From an uncultured Prevotella sp. (GTDB lineage Bacteria; Bacteroidota; Bacteroidia; Bacteroidales; Bacteroidaceae): DNA of 64,000 nt. Positions 22,547-31,659 of the stretch are shown here, in pieces (positions within the stretch are counted from its first letter, which is position 1; each line of letters opens with the position of its first letter). Position numbers and translations under genes: made by a program. The notes beneath the pieces were generated by a model, which saw nothing but the letters and a program-made list of their open reading frames with translations, was not told the DNA's origin and did not search any database. The DNA lies in contig CAJOEC010000005.1 of the NCBI GenBank assembly GCA_905233425.1, forward strand, positions 1 to 64,000, written 5' to 3'.

Positions 22547-23557
22547 CTACTTGTTGAGTCCCATAATCCCGCGCAGGGTGAAATAGGCCCACTCCTGGAG
22601 GCGGAACATCCACCAGCGGGGCATGGGACGGTAGCCGAACTTACGGACTTGCGGGGAGGTGAGGAGACTGCGGTCGAGACTACCCCAGACACGGCGCATC
22701 TCGCTGAGACCGTACCGCCGGTCGGCAGCCGACAGCTCGCGGCCATGGACGTGGTAGAACATATAGCAGTCGACAAGGACGAGCATACGCGTGTTTTCCC
22801 ACTGGCGGATGATGTCTGGCGAGGCATGTTCAGCCAAAAGTGTTTTCTTCATGCTCTCGTTAGCCCGCAGACGGTCGAACTGACGGACGCTGACGACGTG
22901 GGATGTCGACGAGGGGTGCTGACGGTAGTAGTAGACTCCCTGGCACTGGCGCACCTCGCGGGAATAGAGGTAATGCGGGCGGGTAGTGTTGTCGTCGCTG
23001 TAGGAACGGCAGGTGTCGTCGTAGGGGAAGCGGAGGTGGAGCGACGTGCGAATCATGTAGACACCGTGGATCTGCCAGTCAAGGCTGAGGCGGAAGGCCT
23101 GTTCGCCGGTGAGGGCGTCGAAGGGGGGCAAGGGGTAGCGGCTGCCCGCAGGAGAAGCTGCAACTGGCCCTACGGCGGGGGCGTCGGTGACGGATTCGAC
23201 TTGGAAGAGAACGGCATCGGTGGCAGGGTTGGCCTCGAACATGTCGACGGCAAGCTGAAGGGCGTCGGGCGAGAACCAGTCGTCGCTGTCGAGGAAGCAG
23301 ACGTACTCCCCCCGTGCGCGTTTCAGCCCCTGGTTGCGGGCGTAGGCCTGGCCATGGTTTTCGGCGAGTGGGATTATTTCTATCCGTGGATCGCGGGCGG
23401 AATAGCGTTGCAACAGCTGAAGCGAGCCGTCGGTGCTGGCATCGTCGATGCACACCACCTGTATGTCCTCAAGCGTCTGGGCCAGGAGGGAGTCGAGGCA
23501 CTCGGGCAGGAACTGCTCCGCATTGTACACAGCAACGAGGACAGTGACTTTAGGCAT
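22547..23557 (-). CDS. Family 2 glycosyltransferase
   Basis: 336 residues. VTVLVAVYNAEQFLPECLDS, VCIDDASTDGSL and YVCFLDSDDWFSPDAL (DxD) define an inverting GT-A fold enzyme. The C-terminal 120 residues are helical. It overlaps the flippase by 8 bp and so works in surface polysaccharide or O-antigen assembly. DAPAVGPVAASPAGSRYPLP in the middle resembles palindrome-encoded insertions elsewhere, though its DNA arms are weak. Donor and acceptor unknown. Confidence 0.85.
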   Translation of the reverse strand: MPKVTVLVAVYNAEQFLPECLDSLLAQTLEDIQVVCIDDASTDGSLQLLQRYSARDPRIEIIPLAENHGQAYARNQGLKRARGEYVCFLDSDDWFSPDALQLAVDMFEANPATDAVLFQVESVTDAPAVGPVAASPAGSRYPLPPFDALTGEQAFRLSLDWQIHGVYMIRTSLHLRFPYDDTCRSYSDDNTTRPHYLYSREVRQCQGVYYYRQHPSSTSHVVSVRQFDRLRANESMKKTLLAEHASPDIIRQWENTRMLVLVDCYMFYHVHGRELSAADRRYGLSEMRRVWGSLDRSLLTSPQVRKFGYRPMPRWWMFRLQEWAYFTLRGIMGLNK

Positions 23558-25049
23558 GGCGGGAGAAGCGCGACTTGAACTTACCCACCAGAGCCGACCA
23601 CAACGATGTCTTCTGGTGGAGTATGTACAGCGAAATGGCCAGGCTGGCCAAACAGAGCAGCAAGCCCAAAGACCAGTAGACGAAGGGATTGCCGACGAAA
23701 GTGAGCAGATAGGCGGCTATGCCAAACGGCAGCTGCATGGCCAAGTAGAGAAGCACTGACGAGGAAACAGTGTAGCCATAGCGCAGATGTGCGTATAAAT
23801 AGACGACGACAATGTCGATGAAATAGGCCAGAGATAGAGCAATGCCAGTACCTACCAACTGCCAACGGTCGTAGCAGACAATCATGAGCAGGACGAGCAG
23901 AACATCGTAGACGGCTTCAAGACAGAGATAGGCCACGGAGTCGCCACGCGCCAGAGTGATATAGGATATGGGCAGCGACACCGACTTTATGAACATTGAG
24001 AACACCGCCACCTGGGCCATGGCCACTACGGGCAGGAACTCACGGGTGAAGAGCATGGGGATGAGCAGCGGGAGCACGATGATGAGCGTCACAAGCATGG
24101 GGGCGGCGATGAGAAACGACACCTCAATCTGCCGGTTCACCGTGGGGGTCAGCTGGCTGCGGTCGTGGCAGATGGCCGACAGACGCGGGAAATAGTCGGT
24201 CTCCATGGCCGAGAACACCGTGCCGGCGTAGGTGACGATGAGCATGAACCCTGCGTTGTAAAGCCCCAGCATGTCGAGGTCGCCGTGGACGTTGAGGTAG
24301 GCACGGACGAGCATCTCAGCACCACTGCCCAGCACACCGGCCAGTACGAAGGCTACGCCAAGGCGCACCATCTCCATGCCCTCGCCCAGCACTCCGCGTG
24401 AGCCTTGCAGCCGATAGGGATAGAGGCGGTGGGAATGGCGCAGGGTGAGCAGCGTCGACGCTAGTGCCATGAGTACGATGATGGGCACGATGCCCTTCTG
24501 GCCGAAGAAATAGTATGTGGGGACGGAGAGGAAAAGGGCGATGAACACCATGGCGACCTGGATGATGGCCAACGGGCGCAGTCGCCGCGCTCCCTTGAGT
24601 ATGGCCGTCTCACCGCCGTTTATGGCCATGAGGCCTACGGCCGGGGCAAGCATGACGAAGTGGAGTGTGTGGTCGCCCCAGGAGAACGTGTAGTTGCTCA
24701 GCAGCGGGCCTGCCACCATGCACACAAGCATTCCCACCAAGGCCGTGAGCAGACTCCAGGCACGCACAACCTTGATGAAATGGGATATGCGCTCCTCGTC
24801 GCCCTGGTCGAAAAGCTCCGACACATGGCGCACGGCACTGAACGAAATGCCGAGGTTTGTGGCCTGGGAGACAAAGTTGACGACAGAATTGAACAGCGAC
24901 ACCAGACCCATGCCCGCCGGGCCTAAAAGGTAGGCGACAATCTTGTTGCGCACAAGGCCTATGAGTATGTTCAACCCTTGCACGCCGCCGAAGATTCCGG
25001 TGTATTTCAATATATGACCGTAGCTCTGCTCTGTTTCGTCAGCTTTCAT
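23550..25049 (-). CDS. Oligosaccharide flippase (Wzx-like, MOP superfamily)
   Basis: 499 residues from ATG 25049 (MKADETEQSYGHILKYTGIF). The frame is open for 83 more codons upstream, but they run through non-coding-looking AT-rich sequence and no homology is expected there. About 12-14 TM helices; the N-terminal GGVQGLNILIGLVRNKIVAYLLGP is typical of polysaccharide exporters. It moves undecaprenyl-linked oligosaccharide across the inner membrane. Upstream partner of the GT2 gene in one operon. Confidence 0.85.
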   Translation of the reverse strand: MKADETEQSYGHILKYTGIFGGVQGLNILIGLVRNKIVAYLLGPAGMGLVSLFNSVVNFVSQATNLGISFSAVRHVSELFDQGDEERISHFIKVVRAWSLLTALVGMLVCMVAGPLLSNYTFSWGDHTLHFVMLAPAVGLMAINGGETAILKGARRLRPLAIIQVAMVFIALFLSVPTYYFFGQKGIVPIIVLMALASTLLTLRHSHRLYPYRLQGSRGVLGEGMEMVRLGVAFVLAGVLGSGAEMLVRAYLNVHGDLDMLGLYNAGFMLIVTYAGTVFSAMETDYFPRLSAICHDRSQLTPTVNRQIEVSFLIAAPMLVTLIIVLPLLIPMLFTREFLPVVAMAQVAVFSMFIKSVSLPISYITLARGDSVAYLCLEAVYDVLLVLLMIVCYDRWQLVGTGIALSLAYFIDIVVVYLYAHLRYGYTVSSSVLLYLAMQLPFGIAAYLLTFVGNPFVYWSLGLLLCLASLAISLYILHQKTSLWSALVGKFKSRFSRHA

Positions 25050-25142
25050 TGTATTAAAGAACGTGAAAAGCCCTGTTTTATTACCCTCTATGCTGAAAAA
25101 ACTTGTTGGTAACGTGGTGAAATGAATAATGTTGGATAATAA

Positions 25143-25174
25143 TTTGCGGGGTTCGTGAGAAAGCATTAACTTTG
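25143..25174 (+). promoter_or_regulatory. Promoter of the acyltransferase, giving a near-leaderless mRNA
   Basis: TTTG (25143-25146), 20 bp, TAACTTTG (25167-25174). The ATG at 25179 is only five bases past the -7 box, so transcription would start at or beside the start codon. Confidence 0.75.
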
Positions 25175-25178
25175 CACT

Positions 25179-26321
25179 ATGGAAAAGACTGTTACCACAC
25201 ACGACGCAACGCACAACGACTGTCAGGCTGGAAAGCGTGACCTCCTGCTTGATGCCATGCGCGCATACGCGATGATATATATTGTATGTGTGGTGCACCT
25301 GTTCTACTGTTGGCTGTGGCCGTCGTCGACACTCGTCTCACTGCTGCTCTTCGAGATGCCGGCCATATTTTTCATTGCCGGAGCCTCTGCACGTCATTCC
25401 CAAAGCCACTCCTTCTGGCAACTGCTTGTGGGAAGGCTGCGGCGTGTTGTCCTGCCTTACTATGTCTATGCAGCCATTTCGCTGGTGGTGTTGTTTGCAA
25501 CGGGATTGGCTGCCGAGCCTTTTGTTATGCGCGAAATGCTGATGGTGCTTATAGGCGACGAGATTCCCGGACTGCCCTACGCCTGGCATCTGTGGTTCAT
25601 ACTGCCCTACTTAGTGGTGTCGGTGTCGTTCCATTTCCAGCGCCGGTGGGCAGAACGCTATGGCATAGGCTATCTGCTGCTTGTCGCTGCGATAGCGTGT
25701 CTGGCTTGCAGCGCGTTCAGCCTGTCAGGCACCGACCTGCACCAGATGGCGGGACTGCGCCGCATAGTGTGCCACAATCTGCTCTACGTGCTTTGCTATA
25801 ACGTCTTCTTCGTTGCCGGGTTCGTGCTCTACCGCCGTTTCACGGTAGCCCGCACAATGGCTGTCCTGCTCATAGCGGTGGTTTTGGCAGCAGTTCTGGC
25901 GGTCTCCTCCGGGGAGGCGGGGTGCCTGAAAGGCTGGGTGGTAGCGATCCCCGACATGCAGGTGGAGAAGTTTCCTCCTACCATAGTTTTCATGCTTTTC
26001 GGCACGGCAGCACTCTGTCTGCTGTCACTGGTCATCAGACGTACTGGCCTCCCCTACCCCAGCATCGTGGCATTCTGGAACCGCCATGGCTATACCATCT
26101 ACCTGTATCAGAACTATTGCCTATGGCTGTTCGTGGCGGCCTTCTCGGAGGCACTACTCTCGACCCTCCCCCTCTGGTTAGTGATACCCGTGGGCATGGC
26201 GTCGCTGTTCGTTCTCAACACCGTCTTTGCCTATTGTTTGTCGTTTATTGTGCCAAGCCTCAGGAAAGTAGTATCAGGAAGATGCCGACCACACTATCGG
26301 CAAGACGGGGAGCCTCGCTGA
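25179..26321 (+). CDS. Membrane acyltransferase family 3
   Basis: 380 residues, about ten TM helices. KRDLLLDAMRAYAMIYIVCVVH carries the family RD..R..A...V..H pattern (cited in part), and FEMPAIFFIAGASARH the second motif. These enzymes O-acetylate or otherwise acylate surface sugars. It faces a divergent flippase/GT2 pair, consistent with glycan decoration. The start may be leaderless (see promoter); the next ATG, residue 27, would cut into the first motif. Its last 62 bp overlap the convergent gene at 26260. Confidence 0.82.
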   Translation: MEKTVTTHDATHNDCQAGKRDLLLDAMRAYAMIYIVCVVHLFYCWLWPSSTLVSLLLFEMPAIFFIAGASARHSQSHSFWQLLVGRLRRVVLPYYVYAAISLVVLFATGLAAEPFVMREMLMVLIGDEIPGLPYAWHLWFILPYLVVSVSFHFQRRWAERYGIGYLLLVAAIACLACSAFSLSGTDLHQMAGLRRIVCHNLLYVLCYNVFFVAGFVLYRRFTVARTMAVLLIAVVLAAVLAVSSGEAGCLKGWVVAIPDMQVEKFPPTIVFMLFGTAALCLLSLVIRRTGLPYPSIVAFWNRHGYTIYLYQNYCLWLFVAAFSEALLSTLPLWLVIPVGMASLFVLNTVFAYCLSFIVPSLRKVVSGRCRPHYRQDGEPR

Positions 26322-27561
26322 GGGGCATGGGGACAGTCAAAGCCACAAAGACATAGAACAGCGGGGAGCGGAACAGACGGAACCGGCCAAAGATGGGCAG
26401 CAGCCTTGTCGTCACCTTGTCAATATATGGCAGGAGAGCGGTGGCATTTGGGAAGAAATGAAGCAGGAAGAACGTTGACACGGTGCACAGGCAGATGTTG
26501 CGCCCCCAGTCGCACGACAGAACTGTGAACATGGGGAGCATGGCAAGAAACTGGAGCAGAAGGACATTGCCCATACCCCTGGCATCGAAAACGTATGGGT
26601 GCCCGAAGGGCGGGGTGGTAGCGGCATGGGCAGGGAGCTTGGGCCAGAACGGAATCATGGCGACATCGAGGTTCACCACTAAGTAATATGTCCCGGCAAG
26701 CATGTAGACTATGAGCAGGGCCGTCAGCCAGAGCGGATCGGTGCCAATATATGCCATGCGGAGATGGAAAGAGAACGTCGGAAGCATGTCCCATCCAAGT
26801 GCCCCAACGCCTAACCCTACGCTTCCGTCGCCACCGGGAAAAGGGAATCTCTGAAAACACGGACTCCACGACTGCCAGATGGTTTCGGCCATGGCCGTGC
26901 CGCCCCTCGACAGGAACACCACGGCACAGACGAAGACCACGGGCATGGCCAGCAATAGTGTGCGCCGTAGGCCATATTCTTTCTTGACTGCAAGGAACAG
27001 CAGGGGGAACGCAATGAATACGGCTGGCTCGTAGCAAAGTACGAGAACGAAAGAGAGCATGGTGAAAGCCACGAAAAGGGCTGTTCGCCGTCCCCGCCCC
27101 TTAGTACTCAACCATCGGGACACGAGAAAGAAGATGAGCCCCGCCATTATGAGCACCAGATAGTCACGACGGACGGCAGGGGAAAATGAGAAAGCCCCCA
27201 TGCAGCAGACCGTGAACACCACGGTGGGCGGCCAGCCCTCTTTGTAGAACACCTTGAACAGCAGGGCGAAGAGCAATGGCGAGAACACAAGAGGAAGAGA
27301 GAGGATGAACACCCGCACATTGAACGGCCATAGCTGGTAGGCATCGAAAAGCAGCTGCCCTAATAGTCCACGCCTCACGAACCCCGCCTCGTAGTTGATA
27401 AGCCAGTCGCTGACGCTGTACATAGAATAGTCGTCGGCATAAGCTAATGCCCACTGCACGTGCTTGGCGATCAGTACGAGCATCACCAAGACAAGTGCAG
27501 TGGGCAAAAAAGTAGAAGGGGCGGCATTCCTGCCGCCCAGATTTTGTTCAGAATGCGTCAT
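26260..27561 (-). CDS. Polytopic membrane protein of unknown function
   Basis: 433 residues with about 10-11 hydrophobic helices, charged DYSMYSVSDWLINYEAGFVRRGLLGQ after the first helix (cited in part) and RRDYLVLIMAGLIFF. The layout resembles membrane glycosyltransferases or polymerase-like proteins of polysaccharide loci, but I cannot name the family. The first 15 codons come partly from a GGGCGGC palindrome also present at 9076, so the ATG at 27561 may be a recently gained start. The start overlaps the 3' end of the aldo/keto reductase gene by 14 bp; the 3' end overlaps the acyltransferase by 62 bp. Confidence 0.6.
   Translation of the reverse strand: MTHSEQNLGGRNAAPSTFLPTALVLVMLVLIAKHVQWALAYADDYSMYSVSDWLINYEAGFVRRGLLGQLLFDAYQLWPFNVRVFILSLPLVFSPLLFALLFKVFYKEGWPPTVVFTVCCMGAFSFSPAVRRDYLVLIMAGLIFFLVSRWLSTKGRGRRTALFVAFTMLSFVLVLCYEPAVFIAFPLLFLAVKKEYGLRRTLLLAMPVVFVCAVVFLSRGGTAMAETIWQSWSPCFQRFPFPGGDGSVGLGVGALGWDMLPTFSFHLRMAYIGTDPLWLTALLIVYMLAGTYYLVVNLDVAMIPFWPKLPAHAATTPPFGHPYVFDARGMGNVLLLQFLAMLPMFTVLSCDWGRNICLCTVSTFFLLHFFPNATALLPYIDKVTTRLLPIFGRFRLFRSPLFYVFVALTVPMPLSEAPRLADSVVGIFLILLS
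27519..27538. repeat. Short palindrome, copy 2 (pair with 9076)
   Basis: GGGCGGC-ATTCCT-GCCGCCC, identical to 9076-9095, here inside codons 9-15 of the membrane protein (encoding GGRNAAP). Confidence 0.6.
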
Positions 27562-28927
27562 GCTCTTTCTTCAGGTTGTCGATGATCATACTCAACCTGT
27601 TCAACTCCTGAGGAATCTTGATGCTCTGCGGACAAAGGGGCACACACTTGCCACACTGTATGCAGTGGTCGGGCTGTCGCTCGCGCTCTATTGCACGGTC
27701 GAGGCTTATGAGGTAGCGGCGGCGGTTCTTGCGGTATTCGGGCGAACCGGTGTCAAGTGGCAGGGTATCGTCGATCTTGAACTTGTTGTAGTGGACGAAG
27801 GCGGCAGGGATGTCGACACCGTAGGGGCAGGGCATACAGTAGTTGCAGTCGTTGCAGGGGATGGTCTCCGCCTCCATCATCTGGTGGGCGATGGTGGTGT
27901 CGAGGAAATGGCACTCCTCCTCGGTGAGCGGCTCCAGCGGGCAGTAGCTGACGAGGTTGTCTTTCAAGTGCTCCATGAATGTCATGCCGCTGAGCACGGT
28001 GAGCACGCCCTCGGGGGTGCCGGCATAGCGGAAAGCCCACGAGGCGATGCTGCGCTGCGGGTCGCGTTGCTTCAGTTCCATAACCGCATAGTGAGGCAGT
28101 TTGGCCAGACGTCCGCCAAGCAGAGGTTCCATGATGACGGCGGGGATGCCATGTTTCTGAAGCTCGGCATAGAGGTAGCTGGCATCGGTGTTGTCGGGGT
28201 TTATCTCGTTGGCGTAGTTCCAGTCGAGCCAGTTCAGCTCTATCTGCACAAAGTCCCACTTGTATTTCTCGTTTTCGGATAGCAGATAGTCAAACACAGC
28301 GATGTCGCCGTGGTAGGAGAAACCGAGGTTGCGTATGCGTCCGGCAGCACGTTCCTCCAAGAGGAAGTCGAGCATACCGTTGTCGAGATAGCGCTTGTGC
28401 AGCACGTCGAGCCCGCCACCGCCGATGGCGTGGAGCAGATAGTAGTCGATGTAGTCCACCTGCAGTTCCTTAAACGAGTTTTGGTACATCTGCATGGAGC
28501 CTTCACGCGAGGTGTCGCCGAAGTTCGACAGTTTTGTGGCCACGAAGAAGCTCTCGCGTGGATGGCGCTTCAGGGCGATACCCGTGCAACGCTCCGACAG
28601 GCCGCGGCAGTAGACGGGCGATGTGTCGAAATAGTTCAGGCCGTGCTCGATGGCGTAGTCCACCTGGCGGTTGATCATCTCCTGGTCGAACTCGTCGCTG
28701 TTTTTCTCTTCCTGCGGCAGACGCATCATGCCATAGCCCAGCAGCGACACCTTGTCGCCGGTCTTAGGGTTCGTGCGGTAGGTCATCTTGCCCACGGGCG
28801 GCTCGATGAGCGAAACTTCTGTATTTGATGTTGTTGCCTTCCCGCCACAGGCGGCGAGGGCAGCTGTTGCCGTACCTGCTCCCATGACTTTCAGGAACTG
28901 GCGGCGGGAAATATCTTTCTTTATCAT
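27548..28927 (-). CDS. Aldo/keto reductase with Tat signal and C-terminal ferredoxin domain
   Basis: 459 residues from ATG 28927; upstream codons of the longer ORF are the 9-bp repeat. KKDISRRQFLKVMGAGTATA is a Tat-type signal. The AKR barrel has LGYGMMRLP, YFDTSPVYCRGLSE (catalytic Tyr region) and FFVATKLS. The C-terminus has CNDCNYCMPCPYGVDIP and CIQCGKCVPLCPQSIKIP, so Fe-S clusters are likely. Such Fe-S AKRs are common in anaerobes and often adjoin polyferredoxins, as here; the physiological substrate is unknown. Confidence 0.85.
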   Translation of the reverse strand: MIKKDISRRQFLKVMGAGTATAALAACGGKATTSNTEVSLIEPPVGKMTYRTNPKTGDKVSLLGYGMMRLPQEEKNSDEFDQEMINRQVDYAIEHGLNYFDTSPVYCRGLSERCTGIALKRHPRESFFVATKLSNFGDTSREGSMQMYQNSFKELQVDYIDYYLLHAIGGGGLDVLHKRYLDNGMLDFLLEERAAGRIRNLGFSYHGDIAVFDYLLSENEKYKWDFVQIELNWLDWNYANEINPDNTDASYLYAELQKHGIPAVIMEPLLGGRLAKLPHYAVMELKQRDPQRSIASWAFRYAGTPEGVLTVLSGMTFMEHLKDNLVSYCPLEPLTEEECHFLDTTIAHQMMEAETIPCNDCNYCMPCPYGVDIPAAFVHYNKFKIDDTLPLDTGSPEYRKNRRRYLISLDRAIERERQPDHCIQCGKCVPLCPQSIKIPQELNRLSMIIDNLKKEHDAF

Positions 28928-28943
28928 GGTTTTTTCTTTTTTG

Positions 28944-29018
28944 GATCTCATAGGTCTTATATGTCCCATAAGTCTTATATGACCCATAGGTCGTATATGT
29001 CCCATAGGTCTTATATGC
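28944..29018. repeat. 9-bp tandem repeat between polyferredoxin and AKR
   Basis: About eight 9-bp units alternating ATAGGTCTT and ATATGTCCC-like forms (18-bp double period). It covers the gap and the last codons of the polyferredoxin gene (stop at 29011). Same unit length and similar sequence as the array at 19227-19359, and again at an operon junction. Confidence 0.8.
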
Positions 29019-30546
29019 TTTTGTGTACTTCGTGGCCTTCTACATAGATGGCAGAGAACGGACTCACGGGACAGAGATACTCGCAGGCACCACAACCTAT
29101 GCAGGCCGTCTCATTGACAGCGGGGACAGAGGGCGACAGGTCGTCGTCAGGGTCGGAGGGCACCATCTCGATGGCGCCAGTGGGGCAGTGGCGGGCACAG
29201 TTGCCACACTCATCCTCGCCAAGGGCGGAGATGCAGTGGTCGGCCGACACCACGGCATGACCTATCTGTATGCTTGTTTTCTCCACCTCGTCGAGGGGTT
29301 TGATAGCCCCGACGGGGCACACGTCTGAGCAGCGCGTGCACTCCGGACGGCAGTAGCCACGCTCGAACGACATCTCAGGCTGCATAAGGTGCAGCAGGTC
29401 GGTGCTGGGGCGCAACACGCCGTTAGGACACTCCGACACACAGAGCTGGCAGCCTGTGCAACGTGTCTGCATGTTCTTCAGCGACTGAGAGCCAGGTGGC
29501 ACAAGCGGTGTCTGGCGTTCTGGAGCCTTCTTGTCGGCTATCTCGGCCAGTCCGCCGTCCAGTTTCTTCTTCTCCTGGGCCAGCGCAGCAGAAGTGGCCA
29601 AAGCCGTAGCAAGAAGGAAAGACCGACGGGAAGCCCCACCCCCAGCCCCTCCCGCGGGGGGGAGGGGAGTAGTTACTTCCTGCCCTCCACTCTGCGCTTG
29701 AGAGTATATACTCCCCTCCCCCCCGCGGGAGGGGCTGGGGGTGAGGCTCAATGCCCCAAACTTACAGCTCTCTATGCAGTCGCCGCACACCACGCAGCGA
29801 GAGTAGTCCACCGTATGGTTCTTGAAGTCGATGCACGCGGCCTTGCAGTTCTTTGTGCAGAGCGAGCAGTTCTTGCACTTGTCGGCATCGAAGCGGATCT
29901 TCAGCCACGAGAAGCGGGCGAAAAACGACAGCACCGTGCCCACGGGGCAGATGGTGTTGCAGTAGGTGCGCCCATTGCGCCAGGCCAGCACGGCAAGCAC
30001 GACGAGCGTCACAAGGGCGATGAGGAACACGGGCATCGACCGCATCCACACGTCCACGGAGTAGAATGCGTAACTGTCGTAATGCTCGGCCATCGAGGCA
30101 AACATGTTGTTGCCAGCCATCCATATCGGCTGCAACAGCATAGTGGCGATACGCCCGAAAGTGCTGTAGGGTGCAAGCAGCTGTACGATGGTGCCTACTC
30201 CGGCTACCAAAGCGACGACCAATACTGCAAGCATGGCATAGCGCAGCCACGCCATCTCTTTCGAGTAGGAGTAACGGTTCTTCTTCGTCCTCTTGCCTAA
30301 CCATCCGAAGATGTCCTGCATCACGCCCAACGGACAGATGACGGAACAGTAGATGCGCCCGAAGACGAGGGTCAACGCGACAAGCGCGACGATAACCACA
30401 ACGTTCAGGGCAAGCACGGCTGGCAGGAACTGCAGTTTCGCCATCCACCCAAGCCACGCATGAAGTGCCCCTGTGAAGTCGAGAAACAGCAGCGTCAGTC
30501 CAATGAAGAACACCGCTGCTAAACAGATTCTTGTTTTTCTTAGCAT
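29011..30546 (-). CDS. NapH-like membrane polyferredoxin
   Basis: 511 residues. Five or so N-terminal TM helices with the NapH/NosR-type motifs GRIYCSVICPLGVMQD and GRTYCNTICPVGTVLSF. Ferredoxin motifs follow: CKNCSLCTKNCKAAC, CVVCGDCIESCK, then CTGCQLCVSECP, CTRCSDVCP, CGNCARHCP and CIGCGACEYLCP. It should move electrons across or along the inner membrane, perhaps to the adjacent AKR. A 117-bp repeat (29632-29748) separates the membrane half from a second Tat-like stretch (SRRSFLLATALATS), suggesting a fusion of a membrane ferredoxin with an exported one at the repeat. This fusion reading is inference. Confidence 0.85.
   Translation of the reverse strand: MLRKTRICLAAVFFIGLTLLFLDFTGALHAWLGWMAKLQFLPAVLALNVVVIVALVALTLVFGRIYCSVICPLGVMQDIFGWLGKRTKKNRYSYSKEMAWLRYAMLAVLVVALVAGVGTIVQLLAPYSTFGRIATMLLQPIWMAGNNMFASMAEHYDSYAFYSVDVWMRSMPVFLIALVTLVVLAVLAWRNGRTYCNTICPVGTVLSFFARFSWLKIRFDADKCKNCSLCTKNCKAACIDFKNHTVDYSRCVVCGDCIESCKFGALSLTPSPSRGGEGSIYSQAQSGGQEVTTPLPPAGGAGGGASRRSFLLATALATSAALAQEKKKLDGGLAEIADKKAPERQTPLVPPGSQSLKNMQTRCTGCQLCVSECPNGVLRPSTDLLHLMQPEMSFERGYCRPECTRCSDVCPVGAIKPLDEVEKTSIQIGHAVVSADHCISALGEDECGNCARHCPTGAIEMVPSDPDDDLSPSVPAVNETACIGCGACEYLCPVSPFSAIYVEGHEVHKSI
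29632..29748. repeat. 117-bp REPIN-like element at a domain junction
   Basis: Bounded by AGCCCCACCCCCAGCCCC and GGGGCTGGGGGTGAGGCT, with CCCGCGGG-centred arms. Relative to 13456-13572 the core is inverted: GAGTAGTTAC comes first and GTATATACTC last. Same total length, in frame. Confidence 0.85.
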
Positions 30547-30611
30547 AATTAAAAAGTTAGGTGTTAAGAATTGTTAGTTTGGTTATTTGTGTTATTATTG
30601 TCAGGTCGATG

Positions 30612-30619
30612 CAAAGATA
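30612..30619 (-). promoter_or_regulatory. -7 box of the polyferredoxin/AKR unit
   Basis: TATCTTTG on the minus strand, 65 bp before the start at 30546; the -33 box is weak. Confidence 0.45.
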
Positions 30620-30692
30620 AGCAATATTATTCATTGTCACACACTTATCTGCTTTTTTTTAGGCTATTTTAATAAAGCTGGCACAAACCAAT

Positions 30693-30730
30693 GCGGGCTG
30701 CACGCAATTCATGTAATTGGTGCAGCCCGC
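30693..30730 (-). terminator. Long hairpin after tonB
   Basis: GCGGGCTGCAC and GTGCAGCCCGC pair perfectly over 11 bp with a further short stem in the loop. There is no strong T-run. It lies 67 bp after the TonB stop; transcription termination or 3' end protection is likely. Confidence 0.6.
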
Positions 30731-30796
30731 AAAGGGTTATTGTTACGACTTCAGCAGTTTAAACCCTGCGATTCATCATAATCTGTGTTTCAGAGG

Positions 30797-31636
30797 TTAC
30801 TGCAGACGGAATGTCACAGGCACGGTGTACTTCACACGCACGGCCTGGCCGTTCTGCTTACCGGGAATCCACTTAGGCATGGCCTTCAGCACGCGGACGG
30901 CCTCCTTGTCGAGCGAGGGGTCAACCGACTTGACAATCTTCACGTCGGTGATAGAACCGTCGCGCTCAACCACGAAGGTGGCGACCACACGTCCCTGGAT
31001 ACCGTTCTCCTCAGCCACGACGGGGTACTTGATGTTCTTGTTGAGCCACTCCATCAGGGCAGCGTCACCACCCTTGAACGACGGCATCTGCTCCACGACG
31101 TCGAACACCTTTGTCTCCTCCACTGCGGGCGGCACCTCGTCGACCACCTTCTCGTTGACCTTCAGCACGTGCTCGGCCTCGTTAGAGCCCTGGTCATAGT
31201 CGATGGCAGCGATGGCCACGTCGCTCGTGGCAACTTCATCCTGCGTCTTGGTGACCTGCTCGGGGGCATCGTCCTCCATTTCGTAGGCGGTGAATTTCTC
31301 AGAGTTCATCACAGTCTCCTCGGCGACGAGCTGTTCCAACTCCTCGATTTCGTAAACTATCTCCTCGTCGTCCTTCTCTTCCTCAACCTCCTCCTCGATG
31401 GCCTCGAGTGTAACCTCAGTCTCGTGCTCGGCAGCAGCTGCTGCGATGGCGTTCTGTGCCACGTTCACGATGAGGAAGAGGGCCACGATGGCAGCCAGAC
31501 CGCAGATAAGTGCGATGACGGCCAAGAGGTTGCGATGGCTTGTATCCCGGCGAATGGCGTATGCACCGTATGCCTCGTTCTTTCCTTCGAATACGAGGTC
31601 AATCCATTCTCTTTCTAATAGATCTATCTTTGACAT
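30797..31636 (-). CDS. TonB-family energy transducer
   Basis: 279 residues. A cytoplasmic N-terminus, one TM helix (LLAVIALICGLAAIVALFLI), an acidic Glu-rich periplasmic linker (EEVEEEKDDEEIVYEIEELE) instead of the usual Pro-rich one, and a TonB C-terminal domain (MPSFKGGDAALMEWLNKNIKYP cited in part; GRVVATFVVERDGSI). It passes proton-motive energy from ExbB/ExbD to outer-membrane transporters. Last gene of the exbB-exbD-exbD-tonB operon. Confidence 0.9.
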   Translation of the reverse strand: MSKIDLLEREWIDLVFEGKNEAYGAYAIRRDTSHRNLLAVIALICGLAAIVALFLIVNVAQNAIAAAAAEHETEVTLEAIEEEVEEEKDDEEIVYEIEELEQLVAEETVMNSEKFTAYEMEDDAPEQVTKTQDEVATSDVAIAAIDYDQGSNEAEHVLKVNEKVVDEVPPAVEETKVFDVVEQMPSFKGGDAALMEWLNKNIKYPVVAEENGIQGRVVATFVVERDGSITDVKIVKSVDPSLDKEAVRVLKAMPKWIPGKQNGQAVRVKYTVPVTFRLQ

Positions 31637-31659
31637 AGTTCTTTTCGATGATTAATGGG

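Noticed and set aside
23550..25298. Longer flippase start at 25298
   Set aside because: The extra 83 codons cover the divergent acyltransferase promoter and part of that gene's 5' end.
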